A stretch of 48,388 bases of DNA from Anaerolinea thermophila. GTDB lineage: Bacteria > Chloroflexota > Anaerolineae > Anaerolineales > Villigracilaceae. Each line of letters opens with the position of its first letter. Within the stretch, counting starts at the first letter, position 1. The translations under genes were made by a program, and so were the position numbers. Location: positions 1 to 48,388 of the forward strand of contig DYML01000003.1 in the NCBI GenBank assembly GCA_020721605.1. Reading direction: 5' to 3'. Below, in pieces: positions 37,346 to 44,538 of this stretch. A model generated the notes under the pieces. The model saw nothing but the letters and a program-made list of their open reading frames with translations. It made no database searches and had not been told where the DNA came from.

Positions 37346-38629
37346 CTACCAGGTGCGAAACGCCTCAGCCGCCGCCGCAATGGTTTTGTCAATGATCGCA
37401 TTCGTGTGCATGGTGGAGATGAATCCTGATTCAAATTGTGACGGCGCAAGATATACGCCGTTCTCCAACATCTTCTGAAAGAATTTCCCAAACAGAATTT
37501 TATCTGCCACCTTGACCGTGTTCCAATCAACGGGCTTGGTCTCGCTGAAGAAGGTGGTGAACATGGTGCCGACCCGCGTTTGTTGGATTGGGATTCCAGC
37601 CCTGCTTGCAGCGGATGCAATGCCCGCCTCCAGCCGACCCGCAGCCTGATCCAGTTTCTCCCAGCAGTTTTCTTCCCGCAGCAGATTCAACGCCGCAATG
37701 CCCGCGCTCATCGCCAGCGGATTCCCCGCCAGAGTCCCCGCCTGATACATCGGACCAGACGGCGCGACCATCTGCATGATCTCGCGTTTGCCGCCATACG
37801 CGCCAACAGGCAGCCCGCCGCCGATGACTTTGCCCAACGTGGTCAAGTCAGGCTGGATATTGTAGAGCGCCTGCGCCCCGCCAAAGTGAACGCGGAAGCC
37901 CGTCATCACCTCGTCAAAAATCAAGACGCTCCCTGCACGGGAAGTGATTGCCCGCAGCCCTTCCAAAAAGCCTGGCAGCGGAGGCACAACGCCCATGTTA
38001 CCTGCCACAGGCTCCACGATGATTGCCGCAATTTGATCGGGATATTGTTTGAACAAAGCCTCAACTGAATCGAGGTTGTTGAAATCTGCCACCAGCGTAT
38101 CTTTGACCGTGTTGGCAGGCACGCCAGGCGAATCGGGCAAGCCCAGCGTTGCCACGCCTGAACCCGCCTGCACCAGCAGCAAATCTGCGTGACCGTGATA
38201 ACAGCCGTCAAACTTGATGATCTTGTCGCGTTTGGTGTAAGCCCGCGCCAGCCGCAGCGCCGACATGGTTGCCTCGGTTCCCGAATTGACAAAGCGAATC
38301 ATCTCGATGTTGGGCATAAAACTCATCACGCTTTTGGCGAGTTCCAATTCCAGCGGACTTGGCGCGCCGTAAGATGTTCCCCTGGTCGCCGCCTGTTGAA
38401 TTGCCGCCACCACTTTTGGGTGAGCATGTCCTGTGACCAGCGGTCCCCACGACAAAACATAATCAATGTAGCGGTTGCCATCCACGTCGAAGAGATACGC
38501 CCCTTCGCCGCGCTCGATGAAGAGCGGTTGTCCGCCCACAGCGCGGAAGGCGCGCACGGGCGAGTTCACGCCGCCAGGGAATAAGGTTTGCGCTTCGGTA
38601 AATAATTTGATCGAGTTGGTGATACTCAT
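37346..38629 (-). CDS. hemL: Glutamate-1-semialdehyde 2,1-aminomutase
   Basis: MSITNSIKLFTEAQTLFPGGVNSPVRAFRAVGGQPLFIERGEGAYLFDVDGNRYIDYVLSWGPLVTGHAHPKV...FDEVMTGFRVHFGGAQ...TTLGKVIGGGLPVGAYGGK. Longer ORF (to 38794) is repeat-encoded upstream. Confidence 0.97.
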   Translation of the reverse strand: MSITNSIKLFTEAQTLFPGGVNSPVRAFRAVGGQPLFIERGEGAYLFDVDGNRYIDYVLSWGPLVTGHAHPKVVAAIQQAATRGTSYGAPSPLELELAKSVMSFMPNIEMIRFVNSGTEATMSALRLARAYTKRDKIIKFDGCYHGHADLLLVQAGSGVATLGLPDSPGVPANTVKDTLVADFNNLDSVEALFKQYPDQIAAIIVEPVAGNMGVVPPLPGFLEGLRAITSRAGSVLIFDEVMTGFRVHFGGAQALYNIQPDLTTLGKVIGGGLPVGAYGGKREIMQMVAPSGPMYQAGTLAGNPLAMSAGIAALNLLREENCWEKLDQAAGRLEAGIASAASRAGIPIQQTRVGTMFTTFFSETKPVDWNTVKVADKILFGKFFQKMLENGVYLAPSQFESGFISTMHTNAIIDKTIAAAAEAFRTW

Positions 38630-38644
38630 GTTGCCTCCAAAAGA

Positions 38645-38713
38645 TTTCACCACAAAGGGACAAAGGGTCACAAAGGGTTTAACTTTGTGTTCCTTCGTGT
38701 ACTTCGTGGTGAA
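38645..38713. repeat. Palindromic ACAAAGG-family element (short variant) at the hemG/hemL junction
   Basis: ttcaccacaaagggacaaagggtcacaaa...tttgtgttccttcgtgtacttcgtggtgaa; arms are inverted repeats; hemG stop (38679-38681) lies in the loop region. Confidence 0.8.
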
Positions 38714-40127
38714 TAATTTTCTCCACAGCCAGTTCGCCCGAATGAATGCAGTCGGGGATTCCAATGCCGCGATAGCCGTTGCCAGCCAGCGCAATCCCAG
38801 GCAGGGTTTCCAATGCGGCGTCCATTCGTTTGAGAATTTCAGGATGACCGAGATTGTATTGCGGCATGGCGTTTTCCCACATAAAGACGCGCGAGAGCAG
38901 CGGCTCGGCGGTGACTCCCAAAGTTAGATTCAACTCTTCTTTGGCGAGTTCCAGCAGGTCATTTTCATTCCAGGGGATGTCCTGCCCTGCCCTGCCGACA
39001 AAGACGCGAATCAGGGCGTAGCCTTCGGGGGCGCGGTGCGGAAACTTGGTCGAAGTCCAGGTGCAGGCGAGAGCTTTGCGTCCCTCGCGGCGCGGGATGA
39101 CGTAGCCGTAGCCGTCCAATTTTCGCGGCACATCACTCTCGCGGTACGCAAGCGAGACGGTGGCGGTTGAGGCGTAGGGAATGCTTTTTAGATCAGAACC
39201 AAGCGTCGGGTGGAGCGAAGCGAGCAGTGACCCGCTGACAGGTGCGGGAGAAGCTAGGATGACAGAATCAGACTCAAGGCTTGAACCATCTTCCAATTCC
39301 ACTTTATAAGTTGAAGGTTGAAGGTCAAAGGTCGAAGGTCGCGTGATGCGTGTTGCGCGTGTGTTGAGTCTCAAATCAACGCCGCTTGACTTTAGACTTT
39401 CGACCAATGCCTCGACCATTTCCGCGAGACCTGTGGTGGGGGTGAGAAATGCCGAGCGCGAACCTTGCACCGTTTTGCCGCCAGACTGCGCCCGCATTTG
39501 GAGCGCCCCGCGTGCCAGCGAACCGTATTTGATTTCGAGGTCGCGCAGATAGGGGAAGGTGGACGCGAGGGAGAGTTGATCGCCGTCGCCCGCGTAGATG
39601 CCCGACATGAGCGGCTCGATCAAATTCTCGTACGCTTCGCGCCCAAGCCGACGGCTGACAAATGCGCCGAGAGATTCGTCGCCGTTGAGGGCGTGCGGCG
39701 GGATGATGAAGTCGAGTCCCATGCGGGCTTTACCAAACCATGAAACCAGTTGCGAGCGCAAGACGGCTGGCACGTTGGTGGGGATCATCATGGCGAGTCC
39801 ATCGGGCAGGGGCAGCAGGCGATTTTTGTTGAGGACGTAGGTATTTTTTTTATTCGGATTCGTGCCATGCAATCGCTCGCCCAAACCGAGTTCCTTGCAG
39901 AGCGCCACGCCCCAGGGCTTGGTGGCAAGGAAGGTGTCGGGTCCGCCTTCGATGATAAATTGACCGTCTTCAAAGGTTGCGCGGTCGGTGGTGATTTTTC
40001 CGCCCCAGCGCGAATCCGATTCGAGCAGGGTGATTTCCAGGGGTTGAAGGTTGAAGGTTGAACGTCGAGCGGCGTAATATGCGGCTGAGAGTCCAGCAAT
40101 GCCGCCGCCGATGATGGTTAGTTTCAT
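38679..40127 (-). CDS. hemG: Protoporphyrinogen/coproporphyrinogen III oxidase, FAD-dependent (HemG/HemY type)
   Basis: MKLTIIGGGIAGLSAAYYAARR...LLESDSRWGGKI...FIIEGGPDTFLATKPWGVALCKELGLGERL...GIYAGDGDQLSLASTFPYLRDLE...LAGNGYRGIGIPDCIHSGELAVEKI. Longer ORF (to 40316) covers a repeat. Confidence 0.93.
   Translation of the reverse strand: MKLTIIGGGIAGLSAAYYAARRSTFNLQPLEITLLESDSRWGGKITTDRATFEDGQFIIEGGPDTFLATKPWGVALCKELGLGERLHGTNPNKKNTYVLNKNRLLPLPDGLAMMIPTNVPAVLRSQLVSWFGKARMGLDFIIPPHALNGDESLGAFVSRRLGREAYENLIEPLMSGIYAGDGDQLSLASTFPYLRDLEIKYGSLARGALQMRAQSGGKTVQGSRSAFLTPTTGLAEMVEALVESLKSSGVDLRLNTRATRITRPSTFDLQPSTYKVELEDGSSLESDSVILASPAPVSGSLLASLHPTLGSDLKSIPYASTATVSLAYRESDVPRKLDGYGYVIPRREGRKALACTWTSTKFPHRAPEGYALIRVFVGRAGQDIPWNENDLLELAKEELNLTLGVTAEPLLSRVFMWENAMPQYNLGHPEILKRMDAALETLPGIALAGNGYRGIGIPDCIHSGELAVEKIIHHEVHEGTQS
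39310..39337. repeat. Heptamer island inside hemG: gttgaag-gttgaag-gtcaaag-gtcgaag (4 x 7 bp)
   Basis: Direct reading; encodes the STFDLQPST segment of HemG. Confidence 0.9.
40043..40070. repeat. Heptamer island inside hemG near the FAD-binding N-terminus: gttgaag-gttgaag-gttgaac-gtcgagc (4 x 7 bp, last degenerate)
   Basis: Direct reading; encodes STFNLQP after YYAARR. Confidence 0.85.
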
Positions 40128-40141
40128 AGTCAAGTTTTTAC

Positions 40142-40293
40142 CTAACTCGGACAAGCCGAAACAAAAAATGGATTTAACCACAAAGGTAACGAAGGTACAC
40201 AGGAAAACCTTAAAAACCTTCGTGGCACTTTGTGACCCTTTGTGGTTCAAAAATTCTTGTCGCTGCGCGAAAAGCAAGCATTTAACTTCCAAG
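40142..40293. repeat. Dispersed ~150-bp palindromic element (ACAAAGG family), copy 2; fills most of the hemE-hemG spacer
   Basis: ctaactcggacaagccgaaacaaaaaatggatttaaccacaaaggtaacg...ctttgtgaccctttgtggttcaaaaattcttgt...aaaagcaagcatttaacttccaag; near-identical to 3281-3427. Confidence 0.88.
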
Positions 40294-40296
40294 TTT

Positions 40297-41361
40297 TTAA
40301 TTACCTTGATATTCATGCACCATATCCACCACCGCTTTCACCGTATCCACAGGCGTGTTTTGCAAAATGCCATGCCCGAGGTTGAAGATGTGACCAGGCT
40401 TGCCGTTGGCGCGGCGCAAAATATCATGCGTATATTTTTTGATTTCAGGCAGAGGCGCGAAGAGCAGGGCGGGGTCGAGGTTGCCCTGCACGGAGACATC
40501 GCCGCCGAGGATTTTCCAGCCATCATCGAGCGGAATGCGCCAGTCGAGTCCGATCACGTCGCTGCCCGCTTGCTTCATCAGAGGCAAAAGGGTGGTGGTG
40601 TTCGTGCCAAAATGGATGACGGGGACTTGCTCCGCTTTGGCGGCTTGAATAATTTTTTGCGAATACGGCAGGACGAAATTTTGATAATCCTGCGGACTGA
40701 GTGCGCCGACCCACGAGTCGAAGACTTGCACGGCTTGCGCACCCGCGCGGATCTGCGCCACGAGATAATCGGTCAGCACGACGGACAATTTTTCCATCAG
40801 TGCGTGCCAGGTTTGCGGGTCGGAATACATCATCGTTTTTGTCTTCAAAAATTCGCGTGACGATCCGCCTTCGATCATGTAGGATGCGACCGTGAACGGT
40901 GCGCCGCAAAAACCGATCAGCGGGATGTCTTTCAACTCGCCGCGCAAAATTTTGATGGCGTCCATCACGTAGCCCAAATCGGTTTCGGGATTCACAGGTC
41001 GCAGATTTTTCACATCCGCCAGCGTGCGGACAGGGTTCTGCAAAATGGGACCTTCGCCTTTGGCAAATTCCAAACCCACACCCAGCGGAATGGCGGGCAG
41101 CAGAATATCGGCGAAGAGAATCGCCGCATCCACGCCCAGCGCGCGCACGGGTTGAAGCGTCACTTCGGCGGCAATTTCGGGATGATGGCAAATTTCGATC
41201 AGAGAATATTTCTCGCGGATGGCGCGATACTCTGGCATGTAGCGTCCCGCCTGACGCATGAACCAAACGGGGGTGATGTCGGTGGGAAGTCGGCGGCAGG
41301 CGCGGAGGAAGGGAGCAGTGATCAGTGATGAGTGATCAGTTATCAGTGTGGATGGTTGCAT
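40297..41361 (-). CDS. hemE: Uroporphyrinogen decarboxylase
   Basis: PVWFMRQAGRYMPEYRAIREKYSLIEICHHPEIAAEVTLQPVRALGVDAAILFADILLP...IGFCGAPFTVASYMIEGG...HIFNLGHGILQNTPVDTVKAVVDMVHEY. Confidence 0.97.
   Translation of the reverse strand: MQPSTLITDHSSLITAPFLRACRRLPTDITPVWFMRQAGRYMPEYRAIREKYSLIEICHHPEIAAEVTLQPVRALGVDAAILFADILLPAIPLGVGLEFAKGEGPILQNPVRTLADVKNLRPVNPETDLGYVMDAIKILRGELKDIPLIGFCGAPFTVASYMIEGGSSREFLKTKTMMYSDPQTWHALMEKLSVVLTDYLVAQIRAGAQAVQVFDSWVGALSPQDYQNFVLPYSQKIIQAAKAEQVPVIHFGTNTTTLLPLMKQAGSDVIGLDWRIPLDDGWKILGGDVSVQGNLDPALLFAPLPEIKKYTHDILRRANGKPGHIFNLGHGILQNTPVDTVKAVVDMVHEYQGN
41318..41345. repeat. Heptamer island at hemE 5' end: gtgatca-gtgatga-gtgatca-gttatca (4 x 7 bp)
   Basis: Direct reading; encodes LITDHSSLIT at the HemE N-terminus. 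Confidence 0.9.
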
Positions 41362-41373
41362 GGTCTGATTTCC

Positions 41374-41408
41374 TGATCACTGATTACTGGTGACTGATGA
41401 CTGATTAC
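41374..41408. repeat. Heptamer island at radical SAM gene 3' end: tgatcac-tgattac-tggtgac-tgatgac-tgattac (5 x 7 bp)
   Basis: Direct reading; encodes the C-terminal NQSSVTSNQ and contains the stop; broadly inverted relative to 41318-41345. Confidence 0.9.
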
Positions 41409-42543
41409 CACTGACCAACACACACGCAGGGTCACTTTCCAAATAATCGCCTGTAATGCCATACGCGCGTCCGCGCTGACCGCCGCACACATCGCGGTAT
41501 TCGCAGGTTCCGCACACGCCTTTGAGTTTTTCAGGATCACGCAAGTCTTTGAAAATTTGCGCGTTGCGATAGACATCCACAATGTCATTGTCACGCGCCA
41601 TGCCCGCTGTGATGGGAAGAAATCCGCTGGGCTGAATTTCGCCGATGTGCGAGATGAACAAAAACCCGTTGCCGTCGTTCACGCCTTTGGTAGGGCGGTG
41701 AAGTCCGTCCGCGTATTGAAAGCCCGCGCTTTGAAAAGAAACGGGCTTGCCGTCATTTTGCGCGCGCTTGCGTTCGATTGCCACGCGGCGATACATCGGC
41801 GCGGCAGTGGACTTAATATCAAAGGGCGCATTTTGCGAAAGGTCGTACAACCAGTTGAAAACTTTCTCGTGCTGTTCCGCCGAGATCATTTGCTCCGCCA
41901 TTGCCCGCCCAGTGGGCACAAGGAAAAAGACCGACCACTGCACCGCGCCGACTTCCTGAATGAACGGAACCATCTCGTGCAAAATATCCACGTTGTGTTT
42001 GGCGACTGTCGTATTGACTTGCACGCTCAACCCCGCCTCATGTGCGCGGCGCAGAATATCCATTGTCCGCTGCCACGAACCTTTGACCTGACGAAAATCA
42101 TCGTGGATTTGCGCGCGCGGGGCGTCGAGTGAAAGCGCCACACGCAGAATGCCTGCCTCCCGCGCCTGTTCGAGTCTTTCCTTTGTAGGCAGCGCGGTGG
42201 CTGTCGGCGTGAGCGAGCAGCGCAAACCGCGCTGGGTGGCGTAGGCAATCAACTCAATCAGGTCGGGGCGCATCATCGGGTCGCCGCCTGTAAAAATCAA
42301 AATGGGATGATTGCCAAACGCGGCGAGTCTTTCGATCAAGGCTTTGGCTTCATCTGTCGAAAGTTCGCGCGGATCGCGCTGGTGCTGCGCGTCTGCGCGG
42401 CAGTGGACACAGGCATAGGCGCAGGCGCGGGTCACTTCCCAGGCAATCGTAAAAGGCGCCTGGTCAAAATCCGCATGAATCATGCGCTCGTTATTTGCAC
42501 TGCGTTCAGCCGCAGCGCGCGGGGCAAGGATTTCTAAAGTCAT
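41377..42543 (-). CDS. Radical SAM/SPASM protein, heme-pathway-associated (AhbD/NirJ-like architecture)
   Basis: EVTRACAYACVHCRADAQ (CxxxCxxC) ... ILIFTGGDPMMRPDL ... SPASM-like GVCGTCEYRDVCGGQRGRAYGITGDYLESDPAC. Start trimmed to ATG 42543. Confidence 0.88.
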   Translation of the reverse strand: MTLEILAPRAAAERSANNERMIHADFDQAPFTIAWEVTRACAYACVHCRADAQHQRDPRELSTDEAKALIERLAAFGNHPILIFTGGDPMMRPDLIELIAYATQRGLRCSLTPTATALPTKERLEQAREAGILRVALSLDAPRAQIHDDFRQVKGSWQRTMDILRRAHEAGLSVQVNTTVAKHNVDILHEMVPFIQEVGAVQWSVFFLVPTGRAMAEQMISAEQHEKVFNWLYDLSQNAPFDIKSTAAPMYRRVAIERKRAQNDGKPVSFQSAGFQYADGLHRPTKGVNDGNGFLFISHIGEIQPSGFLPITAGMARDNDIVDVYRNAQIFKDLRDPEKLKGVCGTCEYRDVCGGQRGRAYGITGDYLESDPACVLVSGNQSSVTSNQ

Positions 42544-42566
42544 GTTTATTTTCCTTGTTGAAAATC

Positions 42567-42619
42567 GGTAATTGGTAATTAGTAATTTTCCAATCTCCAA
42601 TTACTAATTACCAGTTACC
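42567..42619. repeat. Heptamer hairpin in radical SAM-hemB spacer: ggtaatt-ggtaatt-agtaatt / aattact-aattacc-agttacc
   Basis: 21-nt arms (42567-42587, 42599-42619) inverted-repeat with 20/21 matches, 11-nt loop. Confidence 0.9.
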
Positions 42620-42628
42620 AAGCACCAT

Positions 42629-43717
42629 TTATTTCAGCCACTTCGCCGCATCCAGCGAGTGATAGGTGATGATTAAATCTGCGCCCGCGCGTTTGATGGC
42701 GGTCAGCGTTTCAAGCGTCACTCGTTCTTCATCCACCCAGCCATTCGCGGCGGCGGCTTTGATCATCGAATATTCGCCGCTGACGTTGTACGCCGCCATT
42801 GGCATTTCGGGGAAGGCATCCTTCACCACGCGGATCACATCCAGGTACGCCAGGGCGGGCTTGACCATCAGCATATCTGCGCCTTCCTCCACATCCAGCG
42901 CGGCTTCGCGCAGTGCCTCGCGCACATTGGCAGGGTCCATCTGGTGCGATTTTCGGTCGCCGAATTTTGGCGCGCCTTCCGCCGCATCGCGGAACGGTCC
43001 ATAAAACGCCGAAGCGTATTTGACGGCATAGGACAAAATGGGCAGATTTTCATAGCCCGCAAAATCCAAGCCGTCGCGGATTGCCGTCACCATGCCGTCC
43101 ATCATGCCGCTCGGCGCAACAATGTCCGCGCCGCAATCGGCGTGCGAGATCGCCACCTTCGCCAGCACATCCAGCGTTGGGTCGTTCAGCACATAGCCTT
43201 CGGGCAGGTGGGGTTGCAGGAGTCCAACGTCTCCCGACGTTGGAATTCCGAAGTCAGGAGACTTCGGAGTCCGCGCGTTGAGGATTCCGCAATGCCCGTG
43301 ATCGGTGTACTCGCACAGGCAAACATCGGTCACCACCACCATTTCGGGAATTTCTTTTTTGATGGCGCGAATCGCCTGCTGAACAATGCCGTCTTCGGCG
43401 AAATTTTCCAGCCCGATTGGATCTTTCGCGGCGGGGATTCCAAACAGAATGACTGCATTCACCCCCAACCTCGCGGCTGATTCTGCTTCCCGAACCGTTT
43501 CCGCCACTGACAGTTGATACACGCCAGGCATCGAGCGGATTTCACTGCGCCCTGCGCCGTGCCGCACGAACAGCGGATAAATAAAATCGCGCGCGTTGAG
43601 TTCCGTCTCACGCACCATCGCGCGGATGGCGGGAGTGGCGCGCAGTCGGCGCGGACGGGTAATTAGTGATTGGTGATTGGTAATTTTTTTTGATTTTTCC
43701 AGTTCAGCGAGTGTCAT
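42629..43717 (-). CDS. hemB: Delta-aminolevulinic acid dehydratase (porphobilinogen synthase)
   Basis: [15 protein letters not shown] ... [23 protein letters not shown] ... [37 protein letters not shown] ... [13 protein letters not shown] ... [19 protein letters not shown]. Start trimmed to ATG 43717. Confidence 0.96.
   Translation of the reverse strand: MTLAELEKSKKITNHQSLITRPRRLRATPAIRAMVRETELNARDFIYPLFVRHGAGRSEIRSMPGVYQLSVAETVREAESAARLGVNAVILFGIPAAKDPIGLENFAEDGIVQQAIRAIKKEIPEMVVVTDVCLCEYTDHGHCGILNARTPKSPDFGIPTSGDVGLLQPHLPEGYVLNDPTLDVLAKVAISHADCGADIVAPSGMMDGMVTAIRDGLDFAGYENLPILSYAVKYASAFYGPFRDAAEGAPKFGDRKSHQMDPANVREALREAALDVEEGADMLMVKPALAYLDVIRVVKDAFPEMPMAAYNVSGEYSMIKAAAANGWVDEERVTLETLTAIKRAGADLIITYHSLDAAKWLK
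43223..43268. repeat. Tandem double-hairpin element inside hemB
   Basis: tccaacgtc-tccc-gacgttgga (43223-43244) and tccgaagtc-agga-gacttcgga (43247-43268); two perfect 9-bp stems with 4-nt loops. Confidence 0.9.
43658..43685. repeat. Heptamer island near hemB 5' end: ggtaatt-agtgatt-ggtgatt-ggtaatt (4 x 7 bp)
   Basis: Direct reading; encodes ITNHQSLIT of HemB. Confidence 0.9.
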
Positions 43718-43730
43718 AATTTCTCCATCA

Positions 43731-43781
43731 TTCAACAGTCCAACTTTCAAATTGTCGAACCTTCAACTTTCAACTTTCAAC
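43731..43781. repeat. Heptamer island in hemD-hemB junction, ending cttcaac-tttcaac-tttcaac
   Basis: Direct reading; the hemD stop codon (43763-43765) lies inside. Confidence 0.8.
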
Positions 43782-44497
43782 CGAATTGCTTGAATCAAAC
43801 CTTCGGTGGTGTATTCTTTGGCTGTGACAAAATGGGTAATGCCTTCTTCTCTTGCGGCTTGCTCGGTGATGGGACCAATGCAAGCAAACAGCGGATTGTT
43901 CGGCAGGCGCAGCGGGTCGAGTTTATTTTGTCTGGCAATCGCGCAGAAGTTTTGCACAGTGGAAGGGCTGGTCAATGTGACCACATCCACGCCCGATTTG
44001 AGCGCCGCGATCCCTGCGATGTCTGGCTGGGTGGGCAGAGTTTTGTAAATGATGATTTCATGCGCTACGCCGCCCGCTTTGACAATCGCTTCGGGCAGGG
44101 CTTTGCGGGCAACCTCTGGTCGGGGCAGCAAGACCCATTTGCCGCGCAGGTCGCCCAGTCCAGGCAAAATGGATTCGGCGACATATTCATCGGGAATGAA
44201 GTCAGGTTCGATGTTATATCTGCGCAAGGCGTCTGCGGTTTTGGGTCCGATGGCGGCAAACCTCACCCCTAGCCCCTCTCCTAAAAGAAGAGGGGAACAA
44301 ACATCCACAGCATTGACTGAGGTAAACACAACCCAATCGTATTTTTGTAAATTCTTTATTGCGTCATCGAGTTCGGCATTGTCTTCTATCGGATGTATCT
44401 CGATCACAGGAAAATAGATCGGCTCAAACCCAGCGGCTTGCAAGGCTTCACCGAAAGATTCAGCTTGGGCGCGGGGGCGGGTGATGAGGACTTTCAT
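43763..44497 (-). CDS. hemD: Uroporphyrinogen-III synthase
   Basis: MKVLITRPRAQAESFGEALQAAGFEPIYFPVIEI...YDWVVFTSVNAVD...FAAIGPKTADALRRYNIEPDFIPDEYVAESI...VDVVTLTSPSTVQNF...FACIGPITEQAAREEG. Confidence 0.92.
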   Translation of the reverse strand: MKVLITRPRAQAESFGEALQAAGFEPIYFPVIEIHPIEDNAELDDAIKNLQKYDWVVFTSVNAVDVCSPLLLGEGLGVRFAAIGPKTADALRRYNIEPDFIPDEYVAESILPGLGDLRGKWVLLPRPEVARKALPEAIVKAGGVAHEIIIYKTLPTQPDIAGIAALKSGVDVVTLTSPSTVQNFCAIARQNKLDPLRLPNNPLFACIGPITEQAAREEGITHFVTAKEYTTEGLIQAIRLKVES

Positions 44498-44510
44498 GGT
44501 GAGAAGTTGT

Positions 44511-44538
44511 CAGTGAACAGCAATCAGTCATCAGTGAG
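44511..44538. repeat. Heptamer island at hemC 3' end / hemC-hemD spacer: cagtgaa-cagcaat-cagtcat-cagtgag (4 x 7 bp)
   Basis: Direct reading; encodes the last residues of HemC (LLTDD) and its stop. Confidence 0.85.

Noticed and set aside
38630-38794. N-terminal extension of the hemL ORF
   Set aside because: Overlaps the hemG 3' end and palindromic repeat; conserved HemL start MSITNSIKLF is at 38629.
40128-40316. N-terminal extension of the hemG ORF (MNIKVIKNLEVKCLLF...)
   Set aside because: Encoded by repeat copy 2; the Rossmann motif MKLTIIGGGIAGLS starts at 40127.
42944-43480. 178-aa plus-strand ORF opposite hemB
   Set aside because: Antisense to hemB; no family resemblance.
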